From: Hyphomicrobiales bacterium
Lineage (GTDB): Bacteria > Pseudomonadota > Alphaproteobacteria > SPJN01
Assembly (NCBI GenBank): GCA_006844605.1
Contig: SPJN01000014.1
Coordinates: forward strand, 22,827 to 86,826
Reading direction: 5' to 3'
DNA: 64,000 nucleotides
The notes below the pieces were generated by a model, which was not told the DNA's origin, ran no database searches, and saw nothing but the letters and a program-made list of their open reading frames with translations. Made by a program: the position numbers and the translations under genes. This document shows, piece by piece, positions 25,220 through 34,312 of this stretch. Every line of letters starts with the position of its first letter. Position 1 is the stretch's first letter.

Positions 25220-26209
25220 TTAAGGCGTGGTGATCTTAAACTCGATACGGCGGTTCCGCAGGTTTGCTTGCGGGCCGCGCCCATCTGCAATGGGCTGATA
25301 TTGCCCAAACCCGGTGGCGGCCAGACGATGGCCAGGAACACCCTGACTTTCCAAAAACTTCACAACGGCCAGCGCACGGGCCTGTGACAGTTCCCAGTTT
25401 GAGGGGAATTGCACCGTGTTGATCGGCACCGCATCGGTATGGCCATCAACACGCATAATCCAGTTGATCGACGCAGGCGTCTTTTCGGAAATTTCCAACA
25501 ATGCCAAGGCGATTTTCAGCAACTCAGCCTTGCCAGACGGGCCAAGGTCGGCGGACCCGCTGCTGAACAGGATTTCTGATTGGAAGACAAAGCGGTCGCC
25601 TTCAATGCGCACATCGCTGCGCCCCTGCAATGCCTGTTTCATCAGGCCGAAAAATTGTGAGCGGAAGCGGGCGAGTTCATCCACCTTTTGTGCCAAGGCG
25701 GCGTTAAGCCGTTTGCCCAAATTGGCGATACGTGCCTGTTGGCGGCGGTCTTTTTCTTCCGCCGCTTCCAATGCCTCTTGCAGCGATGCCAGCTGTTTGC
25801 GCAATTCCAACAATTGTGTGTTCAGTACGGCAAGCTGCGCTTGGGCTTCATCCGTCAGCTCTTCTTGATCGGCTAGCGCTGCCTTGGTTGTGGCAAGTGC
25901 GGCCTGTGCGTCTTCTTCCTTGGTGCGCAGGTCCATCAGGGCGGCTGACAGGCTGGCCACCCGGTCAGCAGCTTCGGCAGCCGCCTTCCGTTCTAATGCC
26001 AACAGGTCGGCAAGCTCTGCCATTTCGGCGCGCATGGCGTCCAGCGCCTTGTCACGTCCTGACAGTGCCTCGGACAAAAAGAATTGCGCCAGCATGAAGA
26101 CTGATAGGAAGAAAATAACAACCAGCAGCAATGATGACAGCGCATCAACAAAGCCCGGCCAATGGTCGCCCGATTGGCGGCGTGAATGGCGCGCTCTGCC
26201 AAGGGCCAT
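25220..26209 (-). CDS. MotB/OmpA-like peptidoglycan-binding protein
   Basis: 329 residues. One TM helix (about 24-46) is preceded by HWPGFVDALSSLLL, where Asp22 occupies the place of the proton-binding Asp of MotB-type stators. A long coiled coil (about 50-180) follows, and residues about 205-329 form an OmpA-like domain (LFSSGSADLGPSGKAEL, RVDGHTDAVP, NWELSQARALAVVKFL, NLRNRRIEF). It starts 5 nt after the MotA/ExbB-like gene and should form its peptidoglycan-anchored partner. No flagellar genes are nearby. Confidence 0.85.
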   Translation of the reverse strand: MALGRARHSRRQSGDHWPGFVDALSSLLLVVIFFLSVFMLAQFFLSEALSGRDKALDAMRAEMAELADLLALERKAAAEAADRVASLSAALMDLRTKEEDAQAALATTKAALADQEELTDEAQAQLAVLNTQLLELRKQLASLQEALEAAEEKDRRQQARIANLGKRLNAALAQKVDELARFRSQFFGLMKQALQGRSDVRIEGDRFVFQSEILFSSGSADLGPSGKAELLKIALALLEISEKTPASINWIMRVDGHTDAVPINTVQFPSNWELSQARALAVVKFLESQGVPGHRLAATGFGQYQPIADGRGPQANLRNRRIEFKITTP

Positions 26210-26214
26210 TGTGA

Positions 26215-27348
26215 TCAGCCTTCTGAACGCCCGCCGGTCCCTGCGGCGGACTGGGTAGCTGTTTGGGCAGCAGTTTGGGCAATGGTGCGTGTCAACAATT
26301 TGATATCGGCGCGTATGTCGGCAACGGCGTCGTTGCGGCCCTGCGCATCCTGTTCGATCAAGCGGGCCAAATGCGAATCTATCGCGGCCAAATGGCGGCG
26401 GGACTGGTCGTCACCTGATTGATCAGCCATACCTGCGATTTGTTCGCCCAGTTTGCCCATCATGCGGTCAGCTTCGACACGGCGTTCTTCGCTGCGCGCC
26501 AAGGTACGTTGCAGGGCATCAAGGCTTTCTGCGGTTTGTTCAAGCAAAGCCGCTACATAGGCAGGGACAGACGCGCCCTCGGCATCACCTACTACGGTGC
26601 CGCCACCTGATGACAGGCGCGTGCGGGCGGCCAGCCAATCTTCCAATTCGTTATAAAAGCGGTTTTGTGCGCCACCAGCCTGCAGGTCGAGGAACCCCAG
26701 AACCAGGGAGCCTGCCAAACCGAACAAGGATGACGAAAAGGCGGTGCCCATACCATCAAGCGGTGCGGCTAACCCAGCCTTCAAATCTTCGAAAACGGTT
26801 GCAACATCGCCTGACCCAACTTGCAAGGTTGAGATCGTGTCCCCCACGGCACCAATGGTGCCTAAAAGGCCCCAGAACGTCCCCAGCAGGCCTAGAAAGA
26901 TCAAAAGCCCTGACAGGTAGCGGGAAATGTCGCGTGCCTCATCCAGGCGGGCTGCAACGGAATCCAGGATGGACCGTGTTGACACGGCAGACAGATGCCC
27001 ATGCAGGGCACCGGTGCGGCTGTCGCGCAGCATATGCGCCATCGGCGCCAGCAGGACCGGTTGAAGCTTAGTTGAGGCGTCAACCGCTTCAGCTTCGTCA
27101 TTAGTGTAGGTTTCCATCCAGCGGACTTCGCGGCCCAGAATGGATACTTGCCGGAAAACATAAATCAGACCGGCAACAAAGGCCCCGGCGATAAGGCCGT
27201 TCAGTGCAGGATTGGCGGCAAATGCGTCAATGATCGGGCTGATCAGGGCGCCAATAACCAGCGCCACAAGGATCAGAAACAATACCATACGCAGAATAAA
27301 GCGCCGCGGTTTTGTCAGTGCGACAGAGGCAAGATCAGCATCGCTCAT
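26215..27348 (-). CDS. MotA/TolQ/ExbB-like proton channel subunit
   Basis: 377 residues with TM helices at about 18-39, 50-66, 145-168 and 200-222. The channel core LLIFLGLLGTFWGLLGTIGAV and LDGMGTAFSSSLFGLAGSL match the MotA/TolQ/ExbB domain. The last 130 residues are a charged, coiled-coil-like tail ending in low complexity (Ala/Gln/Thr). Likely assembles with the MotB-like protein downstream (5-nt gap) into an ion-driven stator-like complex. Its task is unknown. Confidence 0.85.
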   Translation of the reverse strand: MSDADLASVALTKPRRFILRMVLFLILVALVIGALISPIIDAFAANPALNGLIAGAFVAGLIYVFRQVSILGREVRWMETYTNDEAEAVDASTKLQPVLLAPMAHMLRDSRTGALHGHLSAVSTRSILDSVAARLDEARDISRYLSGLLIFLGLLGTFWGLLGTIGAVGDTISTLQVGSGDVATVFEDLKAGLAAPLDGMGTAFSSSLFGLAGSLVLGFLDLQAGGAQNRFYNELEDWLAARTRLSSGGGTVVGDAEGASVPAYVAALLEQTAESLDALQRTLARSEERRVEADRMMGKLGEQIAGMADQSGDDQSRRHLAAIDSHLARLIEQDAQGRNDAVADIRADIKLLTRTIAQTAAQTATQSAAGTGGRSEG

Positions 27349-27408
27349 ATCAGCCGTTCCTATGACTGGGCCCCATGCAAGGAAAGCCGGGACGATTGAT
27401 CGGGCGGT

Positions 27409-28518
27409 TTATTGGCCGCCGATAATGACCTGATCATGTACCTGACCACTGCGCGTGGCCTCTGCCCCACGGGCGCGGATTTTGATCCGGTCAGCAGAAA
27501 TGCCGTTCTGAATCATGAAGTTGCGGACGGCCATGGTGCGGTCCAGCGACCGCTTGCGTGCGACGCGGCTGTCGCCATCGGAAGCAAATCCAATGATTTC
27601 AAACTGGCTGTTCTGGGCACTGATTTGCTGCATAACGGGGGCAAGACTGGAGCGGTCACCACCGGTCAGGTCCTGTTCGCGTTCCTGGAACTTGATGATC
27701 AGCAGGGGCGGCAAACCTGTCGGGGTCTGGGATGCTTCGATCAACAATTCACGCGTAAGGCCGATCGTGCCACTTTTCGCGCTGACCCGACGGATCAAAC
27801 CATCTGATGATTTGTGATAGGCGGACGGCGCTTCGCTTATCCGGCGGGGCAGGCCATCGCCTGTGGTTTCCAAAACGCGTTCTTGCTTTGCGGGAACCGG
27901 CGGTCGCCCATCGCGGGAATAGGCTGCAAGGCGGCGGGGCAATTCGCCCGAGGATGTGTCAACAGTTGTCCGGTCCAAATCAGGTGCCGGGGCTGCGCTA
28001 TTGGTTGTCGGCATCGGACGTGCTTTTGCGCCGGCGCCAACCATCGTTGCCAATTGCTGACGATATTCACGTGTGCCTTGGGAATAGGGCAATTGGCCTG
28101 TGCGGCGCGCTTCATCAGTCATTTTGGGTGAGCCCAAAATCATGATGCGGTTATACCCTTCAGGGCCGCTGGGGGCCGGGAAATCTGCCATTGACGGTGC
28201 TGGGCTGTAGGTTGTTGTCGCCTGCACCGCAGGGGCAGGCGCTGCCATCGGTGTCGGTGCATAGCCATGTTGGGGCTGGGGCGCTGTGCCATAAGGGGCG
28301 GCAGCAGCAGGCCCGGTCTGGAAGGGGTAGCCCTGACCAGTTGCATAGGCCGCCGGATTGGTGGGTTGCTGGGCCGCCGGGGCCGCATCGTCCAACTGGT
28401 CCAAGGCACCATAGTTCACGATGACGCTTTGCGCCTGTGCCCCATAGCCTGAACCGATAAGAAGCGCGGTCGCGAAAGCCGCTTTGGAAATGAATGAAAC
28501 CTTACGCGCTGTCATCAT
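27409..28518 (-). CDS. Exported OmpA-like protein, Pro/Ala-rich
   Basis: 369 residues from ATG 28518 (GGGGA upstream), or the next ATG. Signal peptide with cleavage near AQAQS. Residues about 30-110 are Pro/Ala/Gln-rich and probably disordered. The C-terminal about 110 residues carry an OmpA-like fold (PPLLIIKFQEREQDLT, FEIIGFASDGDSRVARKRSLDRTMAVRNF, ISADRIKIRARG). It is the first gene of the operon with the channel pair, 60 nt upstream of it, and could be their periplasmic partner. Confidence 0.75.
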   Translation of the reverse strand: MMTARKVSFISKAAFATALLIGSGYGAQAQSVIVNYGALDQLDDAAPAAQQPTNPAAYATGQGYPFQTGPAAAAPYGTAPQPQHGYAPTPMAAPAPAVQATTTYSPAPSMADFPAPSGPEGYNRIMILGSPKMTDEARRTGQLPYSQGTREYRQQLATMVGAGAKARPMPTTNSAAPAPDLDRTTVDTSSGELPRRLAAYSRDGRPPVPAKQERVLETTGDGLPRRISEAPSAYHKSSDGLIRRVSAKSGTIGLTRELLIEASQTPTGLPPLLIIKFQEREQDLTGGDRSSLAPVMQQISAQNSQFEIIGFASDGDSRVARKRSLDRTMAVRNFMIQNGISADRIKIRARGAEATRSGQVHDQVIIGGQ

Positions 28519-28577
28519 GTTGAAGTCCCCGCTAACCACAGCAATTTGTGTGCCCTTGAAATTACAAATCAAGAGCT

Positions 28578-28605
28578 ATCATAGCTGCAATAGTTACGGG
28601 ATCAA
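28578..28605 (-). promoter_or_regulatory. Sigma70-type promoter of the OmpA-like/Mot-like operon
   Basis: Minus strand TTGATC (28600-28605), 16-nt spacer, TATGAT (28578-28583), giving a leader of about 50 nt before ATG 28518. Confidence 0.6.
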
Positions 28606-28692
28606 CAAGACCAAAGCAAGGCATACCGCGCCTAAGTGACGTTTCTGCAACAATAGAAATGATGGTTTAGCGTTTTGCAATTCGCTGGCGCT

Positions 28693-29499
28693 TTAGGTCA
28701 GCGGCCCCACATTGCGCAGTGCGCGGATAAAGGGCGTGTGTATTTCAGCGCTGGCGGCAACGATGTCGCCCGTTTCCAACATGGTGTTGGAGCTTTCAAA
28801 ATCGGTAACAAGCCCCCCCGCTTCGCGAACCAGCAATAGGCCCGCGGCGATGTCCCATTTTTCAAGACCACGTTCCCAAAAACCTTCATACCGGCCAGCC
28901 GCCACATAGGCGAGGTCCAGCGCAGCAGAGCCAAAGCGTCGAATACCGGCAACCTGCGGCATCAGTTCGGCCTGTTCCTTCAGATGATGGCCGTGGCCTG
29001 TGGCGCGGTTGGCACAAGGAATGCCGGTCGCAAATACAGACTCCAGCATCTTTTTACGGGCTGATACGCGCAAACGCCGATCATCCAAATAGGCACCCTT
29101 GCCTTTTTCTGCCCAGAAAAACTCATCTTTTACCGGGTCATAAATGCCCGCAGCGATGATTTTGCCTTCGCGTTCCAACCCGATGGAAATTGCAAAATGC
29201 GGGATGGAGTGCAGATAGTTCAAAGTGCCGTCCAAAGGATCGATAATCCAGCGAAATTCGTCGCTTTTGCCTTTGATCAGGCCGCGTTCTTCGACCAAAA
29301 AGCCGTAATCAGGGCGGGATTTGTGCAATTCCTCGATCAGGGTTTTTTCAGCCTTCAAATCCGCATTGGAGACAAAGTCCGCCGGCCCCTTGAGAGAGAC
29401 TTGCAGATGCTCAACCTCGTTAAAGTCGCGGATCAGTCCGCGCCCGGCCTTGCGGGCGGCGTTGATCATGACATTGATGGTGGAGGAACGATGCGCCAT
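28693..29499 (-). CDS. suhB: Inositol monophosphatase family protein
   Basis: 268 residues. Metal-binding motifs of the IMPase family: EERG (Glu70/71), WIIDPLDGTLNY (Asp87, Asp90) and the C-terminal WDIAAGLLLVREAGG (Asp216). Dephosphorylates inositol-1-phosphate or related sugar phosphates with Mg2+; in enterobacteria SuhB also acts in rRNA antitermination. Starts 26 nt after efp, so probably co-transcribed with it. Confidence 0.92.
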   Translation of the reverse strand: MAHRSSTINVMINAARKAGRGLIRDFNEVEHLQVSLKGPADFVSNADLKAEKTLIEELHKSRPDYGFLVEERGLIKGKSDEFRWIIDPLDGTLNYLHSIPHFAISIGLEREGKIIAAGIYDPVKDEFFWAEKGKGAYLDDRRLRVSARKKMLESVFATGIPCANRATGHGHHLKEQAELMPQVAGIRRFGSAALDLAYVAAGRYEGFWERGLEKWDIAAGLLLVREAGGLVTDFESSNTMLETGDIVAASAEIHTPFIRALRNVGPLT

Positions 29500-29525
29500 C
29501 GAAAAGGATCCTGTAGATCGCGGGT

Positions 29526-30089
29526 TTAGTCCGCGCGTTTCAAATAAGTTGAATCTTCGGTGGCAATAACCACCTTTTCGCCGGTTTGAACGAATGGCGG
29601 CACCATAACGCGCAAGCCATTTTCCAGAATGGCGGGCTTGTACGATGCGGCGGCCGTCTGGCCCTTCACGGTCGGCTCAGTCTCGGTGATTTCCAGTGTC
29701 ACCTGTTCGGGCAACTGAATGCCAATCGGCTCTTCCTCATGGGATTCAACGACGACCGTCATGCCGTCCTGCAAATAGGCGGCGCGATCACCCAGAAAAT
29801 CGAGCGGGATTTCGATCTGCTCGTAACTTTCAAGGTCCATGAATGTGGCCATGCCATCTGCATCAAACAGATATTGATAATCTTTCTGCTCAAGGCGAAC
29901 ACGCTCAACATTTTCTGAAGCACGGAAGCGTTCGTTCAGCTTGCTGTTGTCGCGCAGGTTCTTCAACTCAACCTGAGCAAAGGCACCGCCCTTGCCGGGC
30001 TTTACTGACTGGATCTTAACTGCGACCCACAAACCGCCCTTGTGTTCAATCACATTGCCGGGGCGGATTTCATTGCCATTGATTCTCAT
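29526..30089 (-). CDS. efp: Elongation factor P
   Basis: 187 residues, three-domain EF-P of usual length. The tip loop [10 protein letters not shown] places Lys33 where E. coli Lys34 is beta-lysylated. C-terminal [20 protein letters not shown] and [16 protein letters not shown] are classical. Relieves ribosome stalling at polyproline, relevant here to proteins such as TolA. No EpmA or EpmB gene is seen in the window. Confidence 0.97.
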   Translation of the reverse strand: MRINGNEIRPGNVIEHKGGLWVAVKIQSVKPGKGGAFAQVELKNLRDNSKLNERFRASENVERVRLEQKDYQYLFDADGMATFMDLESYEQIEIPLDFLGDRAAYLQDGMTVVVESHEEEPIGIQLPEQVTLEITETEPTVKGQTAAASYKPAILENGLRVMVPPFVQTGEKVVIATEDSTYLKRAD

Positions 30090-30188
30090 GTCAATTGATC
30101 CATCAAACTTGGAAATCGGAAATTGGCGCGGACGCTAACAGCCCTAATCGGCCAAGTCCATGCGGCGATTATGCGGCCCCATGGTCTG

Positions 30189-30869
30189 TTATGCGCCCTC
30201 AAACACCTCGTCACAAATTTTGTTCAGCGCCTCGACGGCAGCTTTGGGCCCGTCTTGATGCGCCCAAACCCCTGATGAAACGGCCAGAAAATCTGCGCCA
30301 GCCTCAACAACGGGGCGGGCATTGTCGGGCGTGATGCCGCCAATGGCGACTTGCGGCACTTCCATTACGCTGGCCCACCAGCGCAGCAGCTCAAGCTCTG
30401 CCTTGGCTTTGGGGTCCTTTGTGGGTGTGTCAAAGAACGCGCCAAAGGCAACATAATCTGCGCCTTGTTCGCCTGCGGTCATGGCAAGGTGGCGGCTGTC
30501 ATGGCAGGTCACGCCGATAATGGCATCCGGCCCCAGCAAGGTACGGGCTTCTTTATATGGTGTGTCTTCCTGCCCAACATGGGCACCGTCCGCATCGACA
30601 GCAGCGGCCAGGTCAGGGCGGTCATTGATCAAAACCGCAACATCATGGGCGTGGGCGATTGGCATTAATGCCTGCGCGGCGGCCTTGATGATGTCGTCGG
30701 GCTGGTCTTTCAGGCGGATTTGCAGGCAGGCGACATCGCCGCCAGACAGGGCCTGTTCCAACTGGGCCGGAAAATCGTCATCGATTTGCGGCGGGGTAAT
30801 AAGATAAAGGCGGCAACGGAAATTATCCGCCACCGCCACTTCATCTTGTTTTTTAGCTGTGCGTGCCAT
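30189..30869 (-). CDS. thiE: Thiamine phosphate synthase
   Basis: 226 residues from ATG 30869, whose A is the last base of the aldolase stop (TAATG overlap). TIM barrel that joins HMP-PP and thiazole phosphate. Visible: [61 protein letters not shown] and AIGGITPDN. It ends the glycolytic operon rather than lying with other thi genes, although thiD is at 54200. Confidence 0.9.
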   Translation of the reverse strand: MARTAKKQDEVAVADNFRCRLYLITPPQIDDDFPAQLEQALSGGDVACLQIRLKDQPDDIIKAAAQALMPIAHAHDVAVLINDRPDLAAAVDADGAHVGQEDTPYKEARTLLGPDAIIGVTCHDSRHLAMTAGEQGADYVAFGAFFDTPTKDPKAKAELELLRWWASVMEVPQVAIGGITPDNARPVVEAGADFLAVSSGVWAHQDGPKAAVEALNKICDEVFEGA

Positions 30870-31900
30870 TAGGCGGCAGCTTGACCGGCCTGCTCGGTTG
30901 CTTCTGACCATTCGCCAGCAGCGGCAAGGCCGTTCATGCGGGCGCGATGGGCAAAGGCAGCCTGTGCAGCGGCAACATTTTCAGTTTGACCCTGCCATGC
31001 TTTCAGGGCGGCTTGTTGCAGGGCGCGACCATATGAGAAAGTCAGCCCCCAAGGCAGATCATAGCCTGCATTCATGGCATTCAAATGGGCGGTGGCTTCT
31101 TCGTCTGACTGACCGCCGGACAGGAAGGCAATGCCTGCAACCGCGGAAGGTACGTGACGTTTCAGCGTGGCAACGGTACGTGCGGCCACTTCTTCAACGC
31201 CCGCGCGGGTCGGTGCATCTGTGCCTGAGATGACCATGTTCGGCTTAAGAACAGTGCCTTCAAGGTAGACGCGCTGGTTGTACAGTTCCTGATAAAGCTC
31301 AGACAGGGCCCAGCCGGTGACATCATCGCACACATCGATAGAATGGCTGCCATCCATGATCACTTCAGGTTCCACGATCGGCACAATGCCTGCTTCTTGA
31401 CAAAGCGCAGCATAACGGGCCAGCGCGTGGGTGTTGGCGCGAATGCAGCTGTAGGAAGGGATACCATCTGCAATATTGATCACGGCGCGCCACTTGGCGA
31501 AGCCTGCGCCCAATTCACGGTATTCAGCCAAACGATCACGCAGGCCATCAAGACCTTCGGTCACTTGTTCGCCGGGGCAACCGGGAAGGTCCTTGGCACC
31601 GGCATCAACCTTGATGCCGGGAACTGCGCCTTTTGAGGCGATCAGGTCGCGCAGCGCGGTGCCATCGGCAGCGTTCTGGCGGATGGTTTCGTCAAACAGG
31701 ATAACGCCTGAAATTGCCTCGTCGAAGCCATCGGCGCGGAACAGCATTTCGCGGTAATCGCGGCGGCTGTCTTCTGTTGATTCGGTGTTGATTTGATCGA
31801 ACCGCTTTTTGATGGTGCCGGTGCTTTCATCGGCGGCCAAAATCCCCTTGCCGGGGGTCATCATCTGGGCGGCGATTTCTTCAAGCCGTGCCTTATCCAT
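30869..31900 (-). CDS. Fructose-bisphosphate aldolase, class I
   Basis: 343 residues of the eukaryote-like class I aldolase family: [28 protein letters not shown] (Lys136), VEPE (176-179), and [10 protein letters not shown] with Schiff-base Lys219, then [12 protein letters not shown]. Cleaves FBP to GAP and DHAP without metal. ATG 31900 has GGAGATATAAA upstream. It is 41 nt after pgk and overlaps thiE by one base. Confidence 0.96.
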   Translation of the reverse strand: MDKARLEEIAAQMMTPGKGILAADESTGTIKKRFDQINTESTEDSRRDYREMLFRADGFDEAISGVILFDETIRQNAADGTALRDLIASKGAVPGIKVDAGAKDLPGCPGEQVTEGLDGLRDRLAEYRELGAGFAKWRAVINIADGIPSYSCIRANTHALARYAALCQEAGIVPIVEPEVIMDGSHSIDVCDDVTGWALSELYQELYNQRVYLEGTVLKPNMVISGTDAPTRAGVEEVAARTVATLKRHVPSAVAGIAFLSGGQSDEEATAHLNAMNAGYDLPWGLTFSYGRALQQAALKAWQGQTENVAAAQAAFAHRARMNGLAAAGEWSEATEQAGQAAA

Positions 31901-31941
31901 TTTATATCTCCTTCTTCGGAAAATTGTGTTTCGGCAGCATG

Positions 31942-33138
31942 TTATTTTTCAAGCGCTGCAACACCGGGCAGGGTTTTGCCTTCAAGCCACTCAAGGAAGG
32001 CACCACCTGCGGTCGAAACATAAGTAAAGTTTTCATAAACATTGCCGGCGTGATTTATCGCGGCCACCGTATCGCCGCCGCCAGCAATGGCTTTCAAGCG
32101 ACCGGCCTTGGCCAGCATCCCTACATGGCGCAGGGTGATGGTTGTGGCGGTATCAAATGGGGGGGTTTCAAACGCGCCCAGCGGGCCATTCCAGACAACA
32201 GTCTTGGCCCCTTCAAAGCGAATGCCGAATTCAGCAACAGAACTGGTGCCCGCATCAAGGATCATCCCATCATCCGGGGTTTGATCCGCGGCAAGTGTCA
32301 TGCTCTTCGTATTGGGGGCCAGTTCCTTGGCGACCACACCGTCAACGGGCAGCACAATTTCACAGCCCTTTGTGCCCGCTTCGTTCAGAATTTCCAGGGC
32401 AAGGCCCTTCAGGTCCGGCTCATGCAGGCTTTTGCCGACGGGCATACCGCGTGCGGCCAGGAATGTGTTGGCCATGGCACCACCGATCAACAGGTGGTCT
32501 ACCTTGCCGACAAGGTTTTTCAGCAATTCGATTTTGCTTGAGACTTTGGCACCGCCGACAACGGCGACAACCGGGCGTTCAGGATTGCCAAGCGCGGCGT
32601 CCAGTGCCTCAAGCTCTTTTTGCATGGCGCGTCCAGCAACCGACGGCAACGTGCGGGCAATGCCCTCGGTTGAGCCATGGGCGCGATGCGCAGCAGAAAA
32701 GGCGTCATTGACATACAGGTCGCCATTGGCAGCCAGTGCCTTGGCAAATTCAGGATCATTGGTTTCTTCGCCGGCATGGAAGCGTGTGTTTTCCAGCACC
32801 AGCACGTCGCCGTCGTTCATGGCGTTTACGGCGGTGGCGGCGGTTTCACCAATGCAGTCGGCGGCAAAGCCGACAGGTTGGCCCAAAAGCTCGCCCAAGG
32901 CGGTGGCGACGGGGGCCAAGGACATGTCCGGGTTGGGCTGGCCTTTTGGACGCCCAAAATGACTGAGGGCAATGACTTTTGCGCCATTGCCCACCAGTTC
33001 TTTAATCGTCGGCAGCACACGGTCCAGACGTGTTGTGTCTGTGATCGCGCCGTCCTTCATGGGAACGTTTAGATCAAGCCGAACAAGCACCCGCTTGCCC
33101 GTAACATCGAGAGTATCAAGCGTATTATATCCGGCCAT
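31942..33138 (-). CDS. pgk: Phosphoglycerate kinase
   Basis: 398 residues, full length. N-terminal [16 protein letters not shown], substrate-binding SHFGRPKG, hinge [17 protein letters not shown], and C-terminal ATP-binding [10 protein letters not shown] and [12 protein letters not shown]. Interconverts 1,3-BPG and 3-PG. It follows gap after a 113-nt spacer filled with decayed tandem repeats. Confidence 0.98.
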   Translation of the reverse strand: MAGYNTLDTLDVTGKRVLVRLDLNVPMKDGAITDTTRLDRVLPTIKELVGNGAKVIALSHFGRPKGQPNPDMSLAPVATALGELLGQPVGFAADCIGETAATAVNAMNDGDVLVLENTRFHAGEETNDPEFAKALAANGDLYVNDAFSAAHRAHGSTEGIARTLPSVAGRAMQKELEALDAALGNPERPVVAVVGGAKVSSKIELLKNLVGKVDHLLIGGAMANTFLAARGMPVGKSLHEPDLKGLALEILNEAGTKGCEIVLPVDGVVAKELAPNTKSMTLAADQTPDDGMILDAGTSSVAEFGIRFEGAKTVVWNGPLGAFETPPFDTATTITLRHVGMLAKAGRLKAIAGGGDTVAAINHAGNVYENFTYVSTAGGAFLEWLEGKTLPGVAALEK

Positions 33139-33158
33139 GATCAGTCCTATCTTCTATC

Positions 33159-33274
33159 GCTAAGGTGCGTGCCTTGTTGCGGTGGTTGCTTAAAGCGCGC
33201 ACCCTATTGTGTGATGGTCGCTTATAGCGCGCACCTTATTGTGATGGCCGCTTACAGCGCGCCCATTGCAACGG
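33159..33274. repeat. Decaying tandem repeat of about 30 bp at the gap 3' end
   Basis: Four head-to-tail copies of a unit like YYGCTTAYAGCGCGCACCYT plus ATTGTGATGG: 33159-33185 (most decayed), 33186-33217 (32 nt), 33218-33247 (30 nt), and 33248-33274, which covers the stop and last codons of gap. The copies nearest gap are the most alike. This looks like serial duplication of the gap terminus into the gap-pgk spacer. Confidence 0.75.
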
Positions 33275-34271
33275 CTGTGTCTGACATACGGTTGGAAAAA
33301 CCCCATTCATTGTCATACCAGCTCAACACACGCACCAGACGGCCTTCGATCACCTGCGTCTGTGTCAGGTCGAAGGTTGAAGAATTCGGGTTGTGATTGA
33401 AGTCAACAGATACCAGCGGACCATCAGACACGCCAAGCACGCCCTTAAGCGGGCCATTGGCAGCGGCGGTGATCGCTTCGTTTACTTCTTCGATTGTGGT
33501 GTCACGACCGGCATCAAATACCAAGTCGATCATGGACACATTCGGGGTCGGTACGCGAACGGCTGTGCCGTCCAGCTTGCCCTGCAATTCAGGCAGCACA
33601 AGGCCAACCGCGCGGGCAGCACCGGTTGATGTGGGGATCATGGACAGAGCAGCGGCACGGCCACGGCGCAGGTCAGAATGCATCACATCAAGGCTGGGCT
33701 GATCGCCAGTATAGGCATGAACGGTGGTCATGAAGCCCCGTTCAATCCCGATCAGGTTGTTCAAAATTTGAGCAACAGGGGCCAAGCAGTTTGTTGTGCA
33801 TGACGCGTTGGAAACAACCGTGTGGCTGGCTTCCAGCTGGTCATGGTTCACACCATAAACAACGGTCAGGTCTGCATTGGTGGCAGGTGCTGAAACCAGA
33901 ACCTTTTTGGCACCGGCATTGATGTGGCCGCTGGCTTTTTCCTTGGATGTGAAAATGCCTGTGCATTCCATCACAATGTCTGCACCCAGATCGCCCCAAG
34001 GCAGATCGGCAGGATTACGTTCGGCAGCAACCTTGATCTTGCCTGATGACCAGCCATTGCGTGACAGCTCAATCGTGTCACCATCAACGGTGACATCACC
34101 GGGGAAGCCGCCGTGAACTGAATCATAGCGCAGCAGATGGGCATTGGTTTCAACCGGGCCCAGATCGTTGATGCCGACAACTTCAATATCGGTGCGGCCT
34201 GATTCAGCAATGGCGCGCAGTACGTTCCGGCCAATACGACCAAAACCATTAATCCCAACACGTACAGTCAT
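33252..34271 (-). CDS. gap: Glyceraldehyde-3-phosphate dehydrogenase
   Basis: 339 residues. NAD(P)-binding GFGRIGR (9-15), catalytic SNASCTTN (Cys158), and the C-terminal [13 protein letters not shown]. The residues after the second strand read GINDLG, as in NAD-type enzymes. RBS AGGAAGGAA before ATG 34271. It is 41 nt after tkt. Its stop codon lies inside the first unit of a tandem repeat that continues downstream. Confidence 0.98.
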   Translation of the reverse strand: MTVRVGINGFGRIGRNVLRAIAESGRTDIEVVGINDLGPVETNAHLLRYDSVHGGFPGDVTVDGDTIELSRNGWSSGKIKVAAERNPADLPWGDLGADIVMECTGIFTSKEKASGHINAGAKKVLVSAPATNADLTVVYGVNHDQLEASHTVVSNASCTTNCLAPVAQILNNLIGIERGFMTTVHAYTGDQPSLDVMHSDLRRGRAAALSMIPTSTGAARAVGLVLPELQGKLDGTAVRVPTPNVSMIDLVFDAGRDTTIEEVNEAITAAANGPLKGVLGVSDGPLVSVDFNHNPNSSTFDLTQTQVIEGRLVRVLSWYDNEWGFSNRMSDTAVAMGAL

Positions 34272-34312
34272 GTGTTCTTTCCTTCCTACTCGGATGCCTT
34301 TTTAGAGGGGTT

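Noticed and set aside
25220..27348. Zorya-type anti-phage defence (ZorAB-like pair)
   Set aside because: A MotA-like and a MotB-like gene resemble ZorA/ZorB, but no ZorC, ZorD helicase or ZorE nuclease gene is adjacent; the partner is an exported OmpA-like protein, which points to an envelope machine.
28573..28692. Possible suhB RNA motif near the suhB gene
   Set aside because: The suhB start is only 26 nt from efp, and the downstream spacer shows no conserved hairpins; it instead holds the promoter of the OmpA-like operon.
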